Assembly (NCBI RefSeq): GCF_020905345.1
Contig: NZ_JAJJMO010000001.1
Span: forward strand, 4,464,001-4,528,000
Length of the DNA stretch: 64,000 bases
DNA from: Flavobacterium pisciphilum
GTDB taxonomy: Bacteria; Bacteroidota; Bacteroidia; Flavobacteriales; Flavobacteriaceae
Direction: 5' to 3'
Shown: positions 11,738 through 21,784 of the stretch, in pieces
Layout of the letters: each line of letters starts with the position of its first letter
How positions within the stretch are numbered: the stretch's first letter is position 1
Made by a program: the position numbers and the translations under genes
The notes under the pieces: generated by a model
What the model was told of the DNA's origin: nothing
The model's input: the letters and a program-made list of their open reading frames with translations, nothing else
Database searches by the model: none

Positions 11738-12409
11738 TTAGAACTGTGTTTCCAATTTAATGTAATCCAAAAATTCTCTTCTAGTTTGAGGATCTTTAAA
11801 TTTACCACCAAATTCAGATGTTACAGTGCTGCTTTCAATATCTTTGATTCCTCTTGAGTTTACACAAAGGTGTTTTGCGTCTATAACGCAAGCTACATCT
11901 TCAGTACCAAGGGCTCTTTGTAATTCTTGAACGATTTGCATAGTTAGACGCTCTTGTACCTGAGGTCTTTTAGAGTAATACTCAACAATTCTGTTCATTT
12001 TTGATAGACCAATTACTCTTCCGTTAGAGATGTAAGCAACATGAGCTCTTCCTATAATTGGTAATAAATGGTGTTCGCAGGTAGAATAAAGCGTAATGTT
12101 TTTTTCAACCAACATTTCGCCATACTTGTAATTATTATCAAAAGTAGATGCTTTAGGCTTTCTTGCAGGGCTTAGTCCTCCAAAAATTTCTTTAACAAAC
12201 ATTTTGGCTACTCTGTTTGGGGTGCCTTTTAAACTGTCATCTGTTAAGTCCATTCCAAGTGTAATCAGAATATTTTCAACATCTTTCTTTATTTTTTCAA
12301 TTTTTTCATCGTCAGTAATTGCAAAAGCATCTTCTCTAATTGGGTTTTGCGCACTTGATCCGATATGATTGTCACCTATTTCGTCTAAAAAATCTTCGTT
12401 ATTTATCAT
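11738..12409 (-). CDS. folE: GTP cyclohydrolase I
   Basis: Zinc enzyme converting GTP to 7,8-dihydroneopterin triphosphate, the first step of folate (tetrahydropterin) synthesis. The 223-residue chain has the zinc-binding/catalytic CEHH (C111, H113, H114), the second ligand C182 in KHLCVNSRG, and the core segments GRVIGLSKMNRIV and RPQVQERLTMQI. An acidic N-terminal extension of about 35 residues precedes the fold. A weak -7 box (TATCTTTA on the - strand, 12457-12450) lies about 40 bp upstream of the ATG. Confidence 0.95.
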   Translation of the reverse strand: MINNEDFLDEIGDNHIGSSAQNPIREDAFAITDDEKIEKIKKDVENILITLGMDLTDDSLKGTPNRVAKMFVKEIFGGLSPARKPKASTFDNNYKYGEMLVEKNITLYSTCEHHLLPIIGRAHVAYISNGRVIGLSKMNRIVEYYSKRPQVQERLTMQIVQELQRALGTEDVACVIDAKHLCVNSRGIKDIESSTVTSEFGGKFKDPQTRREFLDYIKLETQF

Positions 12410-12553
12410 TAAAAACTACTATTATAATGGGTATATCTTTTTGAGTGTGTAAAGATAATTAATAAAAGGGAAACAGTTTCTATCGTTTCTACTATTTAAT
12501 GTGCAGTTTTTAGATATAAATTAATTTATAGACCCGTATGTGCCTGAAACAGA

Positions 12554-12585
12554 AATGGCAACAACTTTTAATCGTTGTTGCCATT
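12554..12585 (-). terminator. Hairpin after the aminotransferase gene
   Basis: Perfect 12-bp inverted repeat AATGGCAACAAC / GTTGTTGCCATT (12554-12565, 12574-12585) just past the aminotransferase stop. The T-run on the - strand is weak. Confidence 0.6.
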
Positions 12586-12620
12586 TGCATTTTATTAACT
12601 ATTTGTTTTTTTATTGTTTT

Positions 12621-13817
12621 CTATTTTTTAGCATTATATACTAAAAGAGCTTCTTTTAAAACAGTAACTGCTTGAATTAGATCTTCTTTGTTTAAAACAT
12701 AAGCAATACGTACTTGGTTTAATCCCATTCCTGGCGTAGAATAAAATCCTGCTGCGGGAGCTATCATTACAGTTTTGCCATTATAATCGTAACTTTCTAA
12801 TAGCCATTGTGCAAAATCGTCTGCATTATCAATAGGCAATTGAGCGATACAATAAAAGGCTCCTTTAGGTTTGGTAACTATAACTCCTTCTATTTTATTA
12901 AGTTCAGTGATTAAAGTATCTCTTCGTTCTCTGTATTCCGAAATTACTTCATCAAAATAACTTTGCGGAGTGTCAATAGCTGCTTCGCAAGCAATTTGTT
13001 CGATGGTAGGCGGACTTAAACGCGCTTGAGCAAATTTCATTACTGTAGCAATGACATCTTTATTTTTCGAAATTAAACAGCCAATTCTAGCGCCACACAT
13101 GCTGTAACGTTTAGAAACGGAATCGACCATAATCACATTTTGTTCAATGCCTTTTAAGTTCATTACTGAATAATGGATGTCTCCATCATAGGTAAACTCA
13201 CGATATACTTCGTCGGCAATTAAATACAAATCATGTTTTTTAACCAAATCTGCCAATTGTAAAATTTCAGATTCAGAATATAAATAGCCAGTTGGATTTC
13301 CTGGATTACATATTAGTATAGCTTTAGTTTTTGGTGTAATCAGTTTTTCGAAAGAAGCAATGCTAGGTAAAGCAAATGCTGTTTCGATACTTGAAATAAC
13401 AGGAACTACAGTTGCACCAGTAGATGCCGAAAAGGCATTGTAGTTAGCATAAAAAGGCTCTGGAATAATAATTTCATCTCCCGGATCAGTAATTGTTGCT
13501 AATGCAAAAAGCAAAGCTTCAGAACCACCAGTGGTAATAATTATATCTTCCTTGTTTACGCTTACATTTTGGTGTTGGTAAAATTGAGCTAGTTTTTTTC
13601 TATAACTTTCATAGCCTGCAGATGGACTATATTCAATAATACTTAAATCAATATTTTTTATGGCCGAGATGGCGACTTCGGGTGTTTTTATATCAGGTTG
13701 ACCAATGTTTAAATGATACACTTTATGTCCTTTTTTCTTAGCTATATCAGCATAAGGAGCAAGTTTTCGTATCGGTGATTCGGGCATGTTTTTGCCTTTG
13801 TTTGAAATTTTTGGCAT
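12621..13817 (-). CDS. Pyridoxal phosphate-dependent aminotransferase (class I/II, aspartate-type)
   Basis: Fold-type I aminotransferase of 398 residues. Visible marks are NPGNPTG (171-177), the PLP-ring aspartate in ADEVYREF (D202), the Schiff-base lysine K236 in SVSKRYSMCGARIG and the substrate-carboxylate arginine near the C-terminus (NQVRIAYV). It most resembles the AspB/alpha-class aspartate aminotransferases of Bacteroidota; substrate range cannot be fixed from sequence. It is divergent from the neighbouring aspartyl protease, with 121 bp between the two starts, and is closed by a hairpin. Confidence 0.88.
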   Translation of the reverse strand: MPKISNKGKNMPESPIRKLAPYADIAKKKGHKVYHLNIGQPDIKTPEVAISAIKNIDLSIIEYSPSAGYESYRKKLAQFYQHQNVSVNKEDIIITTGGSEALLFALATITDPGDEIIIPEPFYANYNAFSASTGATVVPVISSIETAFALPSIASFEKLITPKTKAILICNPGNPTGYLYSESEILQLADLVKKHDLYLIADEVYREFTYDGDIHYSVMNLKGIEQNVIMVDSVSKRYSMCGARIGCLISKNKDVIATVMKFAQARLSPPTIEQIACEAAIDTPQSYFDEVISEYRERRDTLITELNKIEGVIVTKPKGAFYCIAQLPIDNADDFAQWLLESYDYNGKTVMIAPAAGFYSTPGMGLNQVRIAYVLNKEDLIQAVTVLKEALLVYNAKK

Positions 13818-13938
13818 GATCTAAATTATTGAAGTGCAAATTTGCATTTTTTTTTCGAATTTAACGTAAACAATATAAGTAGTTCTTAATTTGTATTAAT
13901 TAACTAAAATTTTAGTATTTTTATAAGAAATACTCTTA

Positions 13939-15261
13939 ATGAAAAGAAAATTTACTTTGTTTTTTTTGCAAATAATCACCTTTACTGCATTTGCGCAGCA
14001 GGGATTTGTTATTGATGAGCGTACAGATAAGGTGACTATTCCCTTTAAATTAATTAATAATTTAGTTTTTATACCTATAAAGGTAAATGGCGTGGAACTA
14101 AATTTTTTATTAGACTCGGGGGTTGATGATACTGTGCTTTTTAGTTTAGAAGATAAACAGGAGATTCGATTTTTTAATGTCGAGAAAATAAAACTAAGGG
14201 GTTTAGGAATTGAAGAATCTATTGAAGGTTTAAAATCTACTAATAATACATTAGAAGTAAACGGTTTAAAATCTGCCAATAATCTTTTGTACGTTATATT
14301 GGATCAGGAGTTTAATTTGTCATCGCATATTGGTATTCCTGTAAATGGAATTATTGGTTATCGATTTTTTAAAAATAATCTTATTGAGATTAATTATCAG
14401 AATAAAAAAATAACTGTCCATAGAGCTACTGATAAGTATCAAAAAAAATTAGAAAAAAAGTTTAAAAGTATTCCTATTACAATCGAGAGATCAAAACCTT
14501 ATGTTTATTCAAGCGCTGTTATTGATAGTTTGAAGATTCCTGCTAAGTTACTAATTGATACAGGTAATAGTGATGCATTTTGGGTATTTCAAAATCCAGA
14601 TATTAAATTGCCAAAGAAAAATTTTGAAGATTACCTAGGAAAAGGATTCAGTGGTGATATCGAAGGGAGGCGAGCTAGGATTCCTGAATTTTCTATTGGT
14701 GATTTCAATTTTAGTCATCCTATTGTTGCTTTTCCAGATTCAAGTTCTATTCGAAATGTAAAAATGGTTCCAAATAGGATAGGTTCTGTTGGAGGAGAAA
14801 TATTAAGACGATTTACTGTGGTTTTTGACTACACAAATAAAAAAATGTACCTCAAGAAAAACAGAGAGTTCTCGCACCCTTTTACTTATAATAAAAGTGG
14901 AATTATTATCCAACATAATGGATTACAATGGGTTCAGGAAACAGTACATCTAGAAACAGTTCCTTTGGGAGGAGAAACATTTGATGCTAAAGGAGGGAGG
15001 ACAACTAATGATTTTAGATATAAATTTCAGTTAAAACCTGTTTTTGAAATAGCTAATATTCGTAAAAAATCTGCAGCTGAACGTTCAGGGTTAAAAAGTG
15101 GTGATGTTGTTATTAGTATCAATAAAAATAAGGCTTATAGATACTCATTACAGGAGATAAATACATTACTAAAATCTGAAGATGATATATGGATAAGTTT
15201 AGAGGTTGAAAGAGACAGTCAGATTCTAAAATTTAGATTTCAGCTTACTGACGAGTTGTAA
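13939..15261 (+). CDS. Secreted aspartyl protease-like protein with C-terminal PDZ domain
   Basis: A 440-residue exported protein. A Sec signal peptide covers about 1-19 (hydrophobic core, then AFAQ). Two retropepsin-like halves follow, each with an active-site triplet: DSG at 59-61 (LLDSGVDD) and DTG at 207-209 (LLIDTGNSD). The last 75 residues form a PDZ-like domain with ERSGLKSGDVVISINK. Having both catalytic aspartates in one chain suggests an intramolecular dimer, as in other bacterial clan AA members with PDZ domains. Location is periplasmic or outer surface; the substrate is unknown. It stands alone between a divergent aminotransferase and the T9SS cluster. Confidence 0.82.
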   Translation: MKRKFTLFFLQIITFTAFAQQGFVIDERTDKVTIPFKLINNLVFIPIKVNGVELNFLLDSGVDDTVLFSLEDKQEIRFFNVEKIKLRGLGIEESIEGLKSTNNTLEVNGLKSANNLLYVILDQEFNLSSHIGIPVNGIIGYRFFKNNLIEINYQNKKITVHRATDKYQKKLEKKFKSIPITIERSKPYVYSSAVIDSLKIPAKLLIDTGNSDAFWVFQNPDIKLPKKNFEDYLGKGFSGDIEGRRARIPEFSIGDFNFSHPIVAFPDSSSIRNVKMVPNRIGSVGGEILRRFTVVFDYTNKKMYLKKNREFSHPFTYNKSGIIIQHNGLQWVQETVHLETVPLGGETFDAKGGRTTNDFRYKFQLKPVFEIANIRKKSAAERSGLKSGDVVISINKNKAYRYSLQEINTLLKSEDDIWISLEVERDSQILKFRFQLTDEL

Positions 15262-15415
15262 TATTGTTTTACTATTTCAGAGTATTTATGGTTGTAAGTT
15301 TTTAATAGTTACAGAATTAGTCTGTTTTGTTTTATATGGTAGTTGCCTGAAGGGCTATGTCTTTTGGTGTTGAGGAATTATTTTGCTATTTTTAACAAAA
15401 AATTAATAATAATAT

Positions 15416-18061
15416 ATGACCAAAAATTACTTTGTTGAACTAAGGTTACTTTTGTTTTTACTAGTTTTATTTTTATTCCCTGTCAAAAATTTTGGACAAT
15501 GTGCGGGTTTGGATACCAAAACTAGTGTGTGTGATATTCCTAACGCTGCAAGTCAATCTATTAATTTATTTGGGTTGTTAGATGGAAATCCTATGGCAGG
15601 TGGTACTTGGACAGATGATGATTTTTCGCAAGCATTAGATAGCGCTACAGGGATCTTAAATGCTCAATTAATAAGAGAAAGCGGATTTTATAGGTTTACT
15701 TATACCGTTTCAGGAGTAGCAGGTTGTGCTGATAATTCAGCAACAATAACTGTTGCAATTGGAGGATATCCAGGGGTTTCAGGACCTACTGGTGCAGCAT
15801 GTACAGACGCTAATGCATACAATTTATTTCATGTTTTTAATGGTGCTTTTTTAAGTCCACAATCTAATGGTAAATGGTATAATAATACTAAAGGCAGTCC
15901 GGTTAATGGTAGTACTATTGATCCTAAAGCATTAGGAGTAGGGATTTATCAGTTTACATATTCCTTTCCAGCTATAGGAGATTGTGCAGGGCCTGTTTCT
16001 TCAACAGTATTTGTAACTGTTTATAGAGCTCCTGAGGCGGGTGCTCCTAATAATTTATCGTTATGCGATAGTGATGATTTATCAATTTATTCTAATCTGG
16101 ATTTAAATAGCCGGCTTTCTGGTGAAGATCCCAACGGACAATGGACAGATAATGAAAACACAGGAGAGATTACAAGTAAAACAGATCGTTTTATAGATGT
16201 TCAGAAAATTTATAATACTCATGGAGCGGGAATTTATACTTTTACTTATACAGTTAGTAATACTCCACATCCTATTTGTAAAGTTGATTTTGCAACGGTA
16301 AGAATACGAATTGAAAAAAGAATAGATCTTAGAGGAGCAACTTTAGATGTTAGTTCAGATATATGTGAACCAGATATGCTTAGGGCTACTTATTCTGCAA
16401 AGCTTACAAGTGGAACGCAAATTATTCCTAACGGACAATACAATGTTACTTATAAAATAACTGGCCCATTAACAGCAAGCAATACTGAATTGTTGACTAT
16501 TAATAATGGTTCTGTTACTTTTTCATTGCCATCAATATTTTTTCAAAAGGTTGGTCAGTTTAAAATTGAAATTACTGATTTTACTGCTTTTACAAATGAA
16601 GGGGTGTGTACTACTATAATTGATGATTTATCAGATGTTTTAACTATTTATCCAACTCCTAAGATTGATTCGGCTAAATTAAAAATTGATCCAATTTGTC
16701 AAAATAAAAGTGCTGTGGTAGAAATTACGGGAGCTTCAAGTCTTCTAGATGGTATGTACAATATTATTTATAAATTAAGTGGTGCTAATAATGCAAATGC
16801 ACAAATAGCCTCGATTGTTGTTGTAAACGGAGCAGCAAGCTTCACAATTCCATCTGCTTTAACAGCTAAAGATGGTAATACGTTGGTTGCAATTACAAAT
16901 ATTACAAATACGATTGTTGGTTGTACTAATACAGCAAATGTATCAGCGAATATGGTGGTTAAGCCTTTGCCTAATTCAACTGATTTAAAGGTAGAAATAA
17001 AAGATTATTGTTTAAATGAGCCAGTGCCAGTTTCGATTTCGGGTTTAGGAACTTTAAAAGATATTACAATCTCATATAGAGTTTCTGGAAGTAATTTGGC
17101 TCCAGTACAAACAATAGTTTTAGTTGTATCGAATGGAAAAGCTAGTTTTGTACTTCCGCAAAATTTGGTTACTAATACCGGTTCTACTAGAGTTACGATT
17201 ACAAATATTACGAATAATGAAACAACTTGTAATATTCTGCCCATAGGTTTATCAGATGATTTTTTAGTAAATTCTATTCCAAATGCACCAGTTGCAAGTT
17301 CACAAATATTCTGTAAGTCAGATGGGGCTACAATTGCGAATTTAGTACCTAATGGAGCTTCGTATAAATGGTATGATTCAGCGATTGCTACAACTCCATT
17401 AGCGGCTTCATTTGTATTGGTGTCAGGGAATTATTTTGTCAAAGAAACTGCGCTTTCCAGTGGGTGTGTATCGCCAGCAAGCAGAATTACAGTTACAATA
17501 AATGATTTACCAGCACCAGTATTAATTCCAAAAGGGCAAGAATTTTGCGGAATAAATAATCCTACAATTGCTGATTTATCCCATAATACAAATGCTTCAG
17601 CTTCGATAGTTTGGTATGATGCTCGAGATAATGGAAATCAATTAACCAATGCTACTTTACTTCAGGATAGAACTACATATTACGGATTTGATTTCTCAAG
17701 CACAACAAGTTGCTTCTCGGATAGTGATCTCGAAGTGACGGTTTCGCTTACAAATTGTTCTAATGAACAATATGCGGACTTCTTTATTCCCGACGGATTT
17801 TCTCCAAATGGTGATGGAACAAATGATACCTATGCAATTCCTGATATAGACTTTTTATATCCCGATTATACACTTGAAATTTACAATAGATATGGGAACT
17901 TAATGTTTAAAGGCAATAAAAATAAACCAGATTGGGATGGCAAAAATTCTGATTCTAAAATAATCGATGGAGTAGCTCCCAATGGTGTTTATTTTTATGT
18001 TGTCCATTTTAATAAAGATAATAGGCCGCCTTTGCAAGGCCGTCTTTATTTAAATCGATAA
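15416..18061 (+). CDS. Large secreted protein with T9SS B-type (gliding motility-associated, CHU_C-like) C-terminal domain
   Basis: An 881-residue exported protein. The N-terminal signal peptide ends near FGQC. The middle is a string of Ig-like/adhesin segments rich in Thr, Ser and Asn with paired cysteines. The last ~95 residues are a type B sorting domain: FFIPDGFSPNGDGTND, LEIYNRYGNLMF, the W-D-G-K segment and GVYFYVVHF, ending GRLYLNR. By family knowledge such domains direct export through the type IX system and need a PorP/SprF-type partner, which is the next gene (24 bp downstream). The likely role is surface adhesin or motility-related; the ligand is unknown. Confidence 0.88.
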   Translation: MTKNYFVELRLLLFLLVLFLFPVKNFGQCAGLDTKTSVCDIPNAASQSINLFGLLDGNPMAGGTWTDDDFSQALDSATGILNAQLIRESGFYRFTYTVSGVAGCADNSATITVAIGGYPGVSGPTGAACTDANAYNLFHVFNGAFLSPQSNGKWYNNTKGSPVNGSTIDPKALGVGIYQFTYSFPAIGDCAGPVSSTVFVTVYRAPEAGAPNNLSLCDSDDLSIYSNLDLNSRLSGEDPNGQWTDNENTGEITSKTDRFIDVQKIYNTHGAGIYTFTYTVSNTPHPICKVDFATVRIRIEKRIDLRGATLDVSSDICEPDMLRATYSAKLTSGTQIIPNGQYNVTYKITGPLTASNTELLTINNGSVTFSLPSIFFQKVGQFKIEITDFTAFTNEGVCTTIIDDLSDVLTIYPTPKIDSAKLKIDPICQNKSAVVEITGASSLLDGMYNIIYKLSGANNANAQIASIVVVNGAASFTIPSALTAKDGNTLVAITNITNTIVGCTNTANVSANMVVKPLPNSTDLKVEIKDYCLNEPVPVSISGLGTLKDITISYRVSGSNLAPVQTIVLVVSNGKASFVLPQNLVTNTGSTRVTITNITNNETTCNILPIGLSDDFLVNSIPNAPVASSQIFCKSDGATIANLVPNGASYKWYDSAIATTPLAASFVLVSGNYFVKETALSSGCVSPASRITVTINDLPAPVLIPKGQEFCGINNPTIADLSHNTNASASIVWYDARDNGNQLTNATLLQDRTTYYGFDFSSTTSCFSDSDLEVTVSLTNCSNEQYADFFIPDGFSPNGDGTNDTYAIPDIDFLYPDYTLEIYNRYGNLMFKGNKNKPDWDGKNSDSKIIDGVAPNGVYFYVVHFNKDNRPPLQGRLYLNR

Positions 18062-18085
18062 TTCCTACTTTAATATAATTTTCAG

Positions 18086-19021
18086 ATGAAAAAAATAATA
18101 CTAATTATAAGTTTTCTTTTCTATATCATTGATGCATCTGCGCAGCAAGACCCAGAATACACACACTATATGTATAATATGAGTATGGTAAATCCGGCAT
18201 ATGCAACAGGAACTCCATTGATGTTAAATTTAGGAGCTTTATATAGAACGCAATGGGTTGGTGCAGTTGGTGCGCCTAAAACATTTAACTTTTTCGGGCA
18301 TACTTCTTTAAGTAACAAAATAGAAGTAGGAGCCTCATTGATTTCTGATGATATAGGGGATGGTGCTAAAAAAGAGAATAATTTCTATGCCGATTTTGCA
18401 TATATATTAGAACTAGGAGGGAATAATAAACTTTCGTTAGGATTAAAAGCTGGGTTTACTTCGTTGCAAACAAACTTTAATGGATTCCAATTTCAGAGTG
18501 GAGATGTAACTACTGATTTAGCTTTTGCAGAAAATATCAATGTTACCAAACCTAATATAGGTTTAGGGGGGTATTATTTCACTGATAAATTTTATGTTGG
18601 ATTATCAGTACCAAATTTATTGAAGTCCAAGCATATCGAAGAGAAATCGGGAATAAATGCTTATGGATCCGAAGATATTCATACTTTTTTAACCGCAGGA
18701 TATGTTTTTCAGCTTAGTGATATGTTTAAGCTAAAACCTGCTTTTATGTCAAGATTTGTTGTTGGAGCCCCAGCTTCTATAGATATTACTGCAAACGTTT
18801 TATATAATGAAAGGTTTGAATTGGGGGCTGCTTACAGAGTTAATGACGCGGTTAGCGTTTTAATGAATGTAAATGTTACTAAAGCAATTCGAGTAGGATA
18901 TGCGTATGATTATACCACAACCAATTTTGGTCAATTCAATTCTGGAACGCATGAAATTATGCTTCTTTTTGATTTGGATTTATTAGGCAAAGGATATGAT
19001 AAGTCACCAAGATTCTTTTAA
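18086..19021 (+). CDS. PorP/SprF family type IX secretion membrane protein
   Basis: A 311-residue outer-membrane beta-barrel protein with a cleavable signal peptide (ending ASAQQ) followed by DPEYTHYMYNMSMVNPAYAT, the hallmark start of the PorP/SprF family. Glycine- and aromatic-rich beta strands fill the rest, up to FDLDLLGK. SprF homologues are needed for secretion and attachment of their cognate B-type CTD protein. The position right after such a gene and before a PorE-like gene supports a dedicated partner role. It ends 1 bp before the next ATG, so translation is probably coupled. Confidence 0.92.
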   Translation: MKKIILIISFLFYIIDASAQQDPEYTHYMYNMSMVNPAYATGTPLMLNLGALYRTQWVGAVGAPKTFNFFGHTSLSNKIEVGASLISDDIGDGAKKENNFYADFAYILELGGNNKLSLGLKAGFTSLQTNFNGFQFQSGDVTTDLAFAENINVTKPNIGLGGYYFTDKFYVGLSVPNLLKSKHIEEKSGINAYGSEDIHTFLTAGYVFQLSDMFKLKPAFMSRFVVGAPASIDITANVLYNERFELGAAYRVNDAVSVLMNVNVTKAIRVGYAYDYTTTNFGQFNSGTHEIMLLFDLDLLGKGYDKSPRFF

Positions 19022-19022
19022 A

Positions 19023-21155
19023 ATGAAAAATATGAAAAAATTACTAGTTATTATATTCGTATTTTCAATACAGTTTATAAACGCTCAAGATCAAGATATA
19101 GCTAGGGCAAAGCGTTTTTTTGATAAAACATATTACAGTGAAGCTATTCCATTATATGAAAAGATAGTCTCAGAAAAGCCTTCGGCGGAAGCCATTAAAA
19201 ACTTAGCCGATTCGTATTATTATACTAATGATTTAAAGAAAGCACAACAATATTATAGACTCTTGATTAAGAGTTATGATAAAGATTTAGATAGAAATTA
19301 TTATTTTAAATATGCGCATACACTTAAAGCAACCAATAGTTATGATGAGGCAAGTGAGGTTTTAAAACAGTATTACTCTAAAAACAGTCAGGATTATTTA
19401 GATTTTGAAAATGCTACAAAAGAGCTCGAGAATGTTTCAGCAATTGGAGATAGATATACCATTAAAAATCTAGCGATAAATACTAAAAACTCTGAGTTTG
19501 GTGCAGTAAAATATGGAGATAGTTTAGTTTTTGCAGCAGTAAAAAAGAGACCAGGATTATTTGATAAAATGTATAAATGGGATAATGAAACCTATCTTAA
19601 TTTAGTTTCAGCATCAATAAATAGGATAAATGCAGGAGATTCGATTGCCTATTATTTTGCAAAAGAATTAAAAACAGGAATGCATGAATCAAATGCTATT
19701 TTTACAAAAGATGGGAAGACTATCTATTTTACACGAAATAATTACAAAAATGGGCGGAGAGGGAAAAATGACGATAAAATTTCGAACCTTCAAATTTTTA
19801 AAGCTGAACTCATAAAGGGAAAATGGAAAAATGTAATATCGCTTCCGTTTAATAGTGATAATTATTCTGTAGAACACCCTGCATTGAGCTCGGATGAGAA
19901 AACATTGTATTTTGCTTCGGATATGCCGGGAACACTAGGTTCATTCGATATATTTTCAGTAGCTATAAACGAAGGTGCGTATGGAAATCCTCAGAATTTA
20001 GGGGCATTAATAAATACAGATAAAAGGGAGCAATTTCCATTTGTTTCAAAAGACAACAAACTTTATTTTTCATCCGATGGGCATTTAGGATATGGGTCAT
20101 TAGATGTTTTTGTGTCCGAAATTAAAGAGGGATCATATAGTAAACCTCAAAATGTTGGTTTACCATTGAATTCAAATTTAGATGATTTCTCATTCAACAT
20201 AGATTCAGATACCAAAGAGGGATATTTTGCATCGAATAGAACAGGAGGCAAAGGAAGTGACGATATCTATCAACTAAATGAAACCAAACCACTACTAATT
20301 GAAGATTGTAAGCAGCTTATAACTGGGGTAATTACAGATATTGATACGAAATTGCCGTTAGAAAATGCTGTGGTTTTACTTCAACAGGAAGAAAGCAAGC
20401 AATTGCGTACGATTGTAACTGCTGGTGATGGTAAATTTAATTTTAAAGTAGCCTGCGAGTTAACCTATACTATTTCGGCATCTAAAGAAAATTATACTAA
20501 TAATTCCAGAACATTAGTTCTTGATAAAACCAGAGGTAAAAGTAATGATGCTTCGATGGCGCTTAAATCTCTTGATGTTGTAAAGCAGGAAGAAAAGCAG
20601 TTAGCTGAAGAGAAAAAACAAAAAGAAGCATTAGAGTTAATAGCTTTAAAAGCCAATGAAGCCAAAGCTAAAGCAAATGAAATTGCGCAGGTTGAAATTA
20701 AGAAAAAAGAAAAAGCTGAGAAGGCTGCTGTAGAGCAAAAGGAAAAAATAGAAAAGATTATTGCGCAAGAAAAAGATGTAGTAAGAGATAAAGACCGATT
20801 AATTATCAAGACTGATCCTATTTATTTTGATTACGATTTGTGGTATATAAGAAAGGAATCTAAAATTATTTTGAACAGAGTTTATGAATTGATGAAGAAG
20901 TACCCAGATATGGTAGTGGAGATTGGTTCGCATACAGATTCCAGAGGTAATGATAAGTACAATGCTAATTTATCTCAAAAAAGAGCCCAATCGACTAGAC
21001 AGTACCTGATAGATTCCGGAATAGATAAAAAGAGAATTATTGCCAAAGGATACGGAGAGTCGGTGCCGATTGTAAAATGTAAAACAGATGATGCTTGTAA
21101 CGAAGAGCAGCACGAATTAAATAGACGTAGTGAATTTGTAATTAAGGATTTATAA
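19023..21155 (+). CDS. PorE-like OmpA family protein (TPR, PD40 propeller, carboxypeptidase-regulatory fold, OmpA)
   Basis: About 710 residues; the start at 19023 is chosen because it gives a clean signal peptide (MKNMKKLL... to INAQ). An ATG at 18996 would overlap the previous gene, and 19032 is also possible. Domain order (approximate): tetratricopeptide-like helices 20-140, beta-propeller with PD40-type repeats (GKTIYFTRN, ALSSDEKTLYFASD, NKLYFSSDG, GYFASNRTGGKGSDDIY) 150-415, carboxypeptidase-regulatory-like domain 425-510, a Lys/Glu/Ala-rich helix 525-585, and an OmpA peptidoglycan-binding domain 590-710 with EIGSHTDSRGND and NRRSEF. This order matches P. gingivalis PorE, a T9SS-associated peptidoglycan-anchored lipoprotein, although no lipobox is seen here. 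Confidence 0.88.
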   Translation: MKNMKKLLVIIFVFSIQFINAQDQDIARAKRFFDKTYYSEAIPLYEKIVSEKPSAEAIKNLADSYYYTNDLKKAQQYYRLLIKSYDKDLDRNYYFKYAHTLKATNSYDEASEVLKQYYSKNSQDYLDFENATKELENVSAIGDRYTIKNLAINTKNSEFGAVKYGDSLVFAAVKKRPGLFDKMYKWDNETYLNLVSASINRINAGDSIAYYFAKELKTGMHESNAIFTKDGKTIYFTRNNYKNGRRGKNDDKISNLQIFKAELIKGKWKNVISLPFNSDNYSVEHPALSSDEKTLYFASDMPGTLGSFDIFSVAINEGAYGNPQNLGALINTDKREQFPFVSKDNKLYFSSDGHLGYGSLDVFVSEIKEGSYSKPQNVGLPLNSNLDDFSFNIDSDTKEGYFASNRTGGKGSDDIYQLNETKPLLIEDCKQLITGVITDIDTKLPLENAVVLLQQEESKQLRTIVTAGDGKFNFKVACELTYTISASKENYTNNSRTLVLDKTRGKSNDASMALKSLDVVKQEEKQLAEEKKQKEALELIALKANEAKAKANEIAQVEIKKKEKAEKAAVEQKEKIEKIIAQEKDVVRDKDRLIIKTDPIYFDYDLWYIRKESKIILNRVYELMKKYPDMVVEIGSHTDSRGNDKYNANLSQKRAQSTRQYLIDSGIDKKRIIAKGYGESVPIVKCKTDDACNEEQHELNRRSEFVIKDL

Positions 21156-21177
21156 ATATTTACACTGTTACGGAATC

Positions 21178-21224
21178 AAAAAGGCTTTTAAATAAATGAA
21201 GATTTTATTTAGAAGCCTTTCTTT
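21178..21224 (+). terminator. Terminator of the T9SS cluster
   Basis: Long imperfect stem AAAGGCTTTTAAATAAA / TTTATTTAGAAGCCTTT followed by CTTTT, 23 bp after the PorE-like stop. Confidence 0.75.
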
Positions 21225-21279
21225 TGGTTTCTTTTTTATTTAATTTTATAAGATATATATGAATTTAAAATATTTAATT

Positions 21280-21762
21280 ATGAAGAATCTTGTCCTGTCT
21301 TTTATGCTTGTGTCTTGTATTGGACTTCAAAGCTGTAAAAAAAATGAAGCTCAGAAAGAAGCTGATGCTGCCAAGCTGGAAGCTGAAAGTGTTGTAAGTT
21401 TTCAATGTTACAAAGCTGTTTATGAAAAAGATACTGTTGATTTGAAATTGAATACTTTAAAAAACGGAAAAATAAGTGGGGACTTGGTGATGAAAGTTGA
21501 TGGTGCACCGCAGAAACATGGTGGAATCATCGGTGAGTTTAAAGGAGATACTTTATTTGTAGATTATACCTTTATTGAAGGAACAAATAAAAATAAAACG
21601 TTCAAAAACCCTATGGCATTTTTAAAACGAGAAAAACAACTTATTTTAGGTAATGGATCTATGGAAACATATTTGGGTAGAACTTCTTTTACTAAAGGGA
21701 AACCTATAGATTTTGATCGTGTAAAGTATAAATTTGAAACTACTGACTGCGTTGATAAATAA
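21280..21762 (+). CDS. Small lipoprotein of unknown function
   Basis: About 160 residues starting MKNLVLSF; an upstream in-frame ATG at 21259 would add seven residues, but the shorter form has a more typical signal peptide. The lipobox is GLQSC followed by KKNE, so it is an exported lipoprotein. The mature part has a short Lys/Glu/Ala-rich helix and then a beta-rich domain with one cysteine near each end (VVSFQCY and ETTDCVDK). I do not recognise the family with confidence. It is monocistronic and shares a terminator with the convergent DUF1573 gene. Confidence 0.75.
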   Translation: MKNLVLSFMLVSCIGLQSCKKNEAQKEADAAKLEAESVVSFQCYKAVYEKDTVDLKLNTLKNGKISGDLVMKVDGAPQKHGGIIGEFKGDTLFVDYTFIEGTNKNKTFKNPMAFLKREKQLILGNGSMETYLGRTSFTKGKPIDFDRVKYKFETTDCVDK

Positions 21763-21784
21763 AAACAAAAGTAAATCAATAAAA

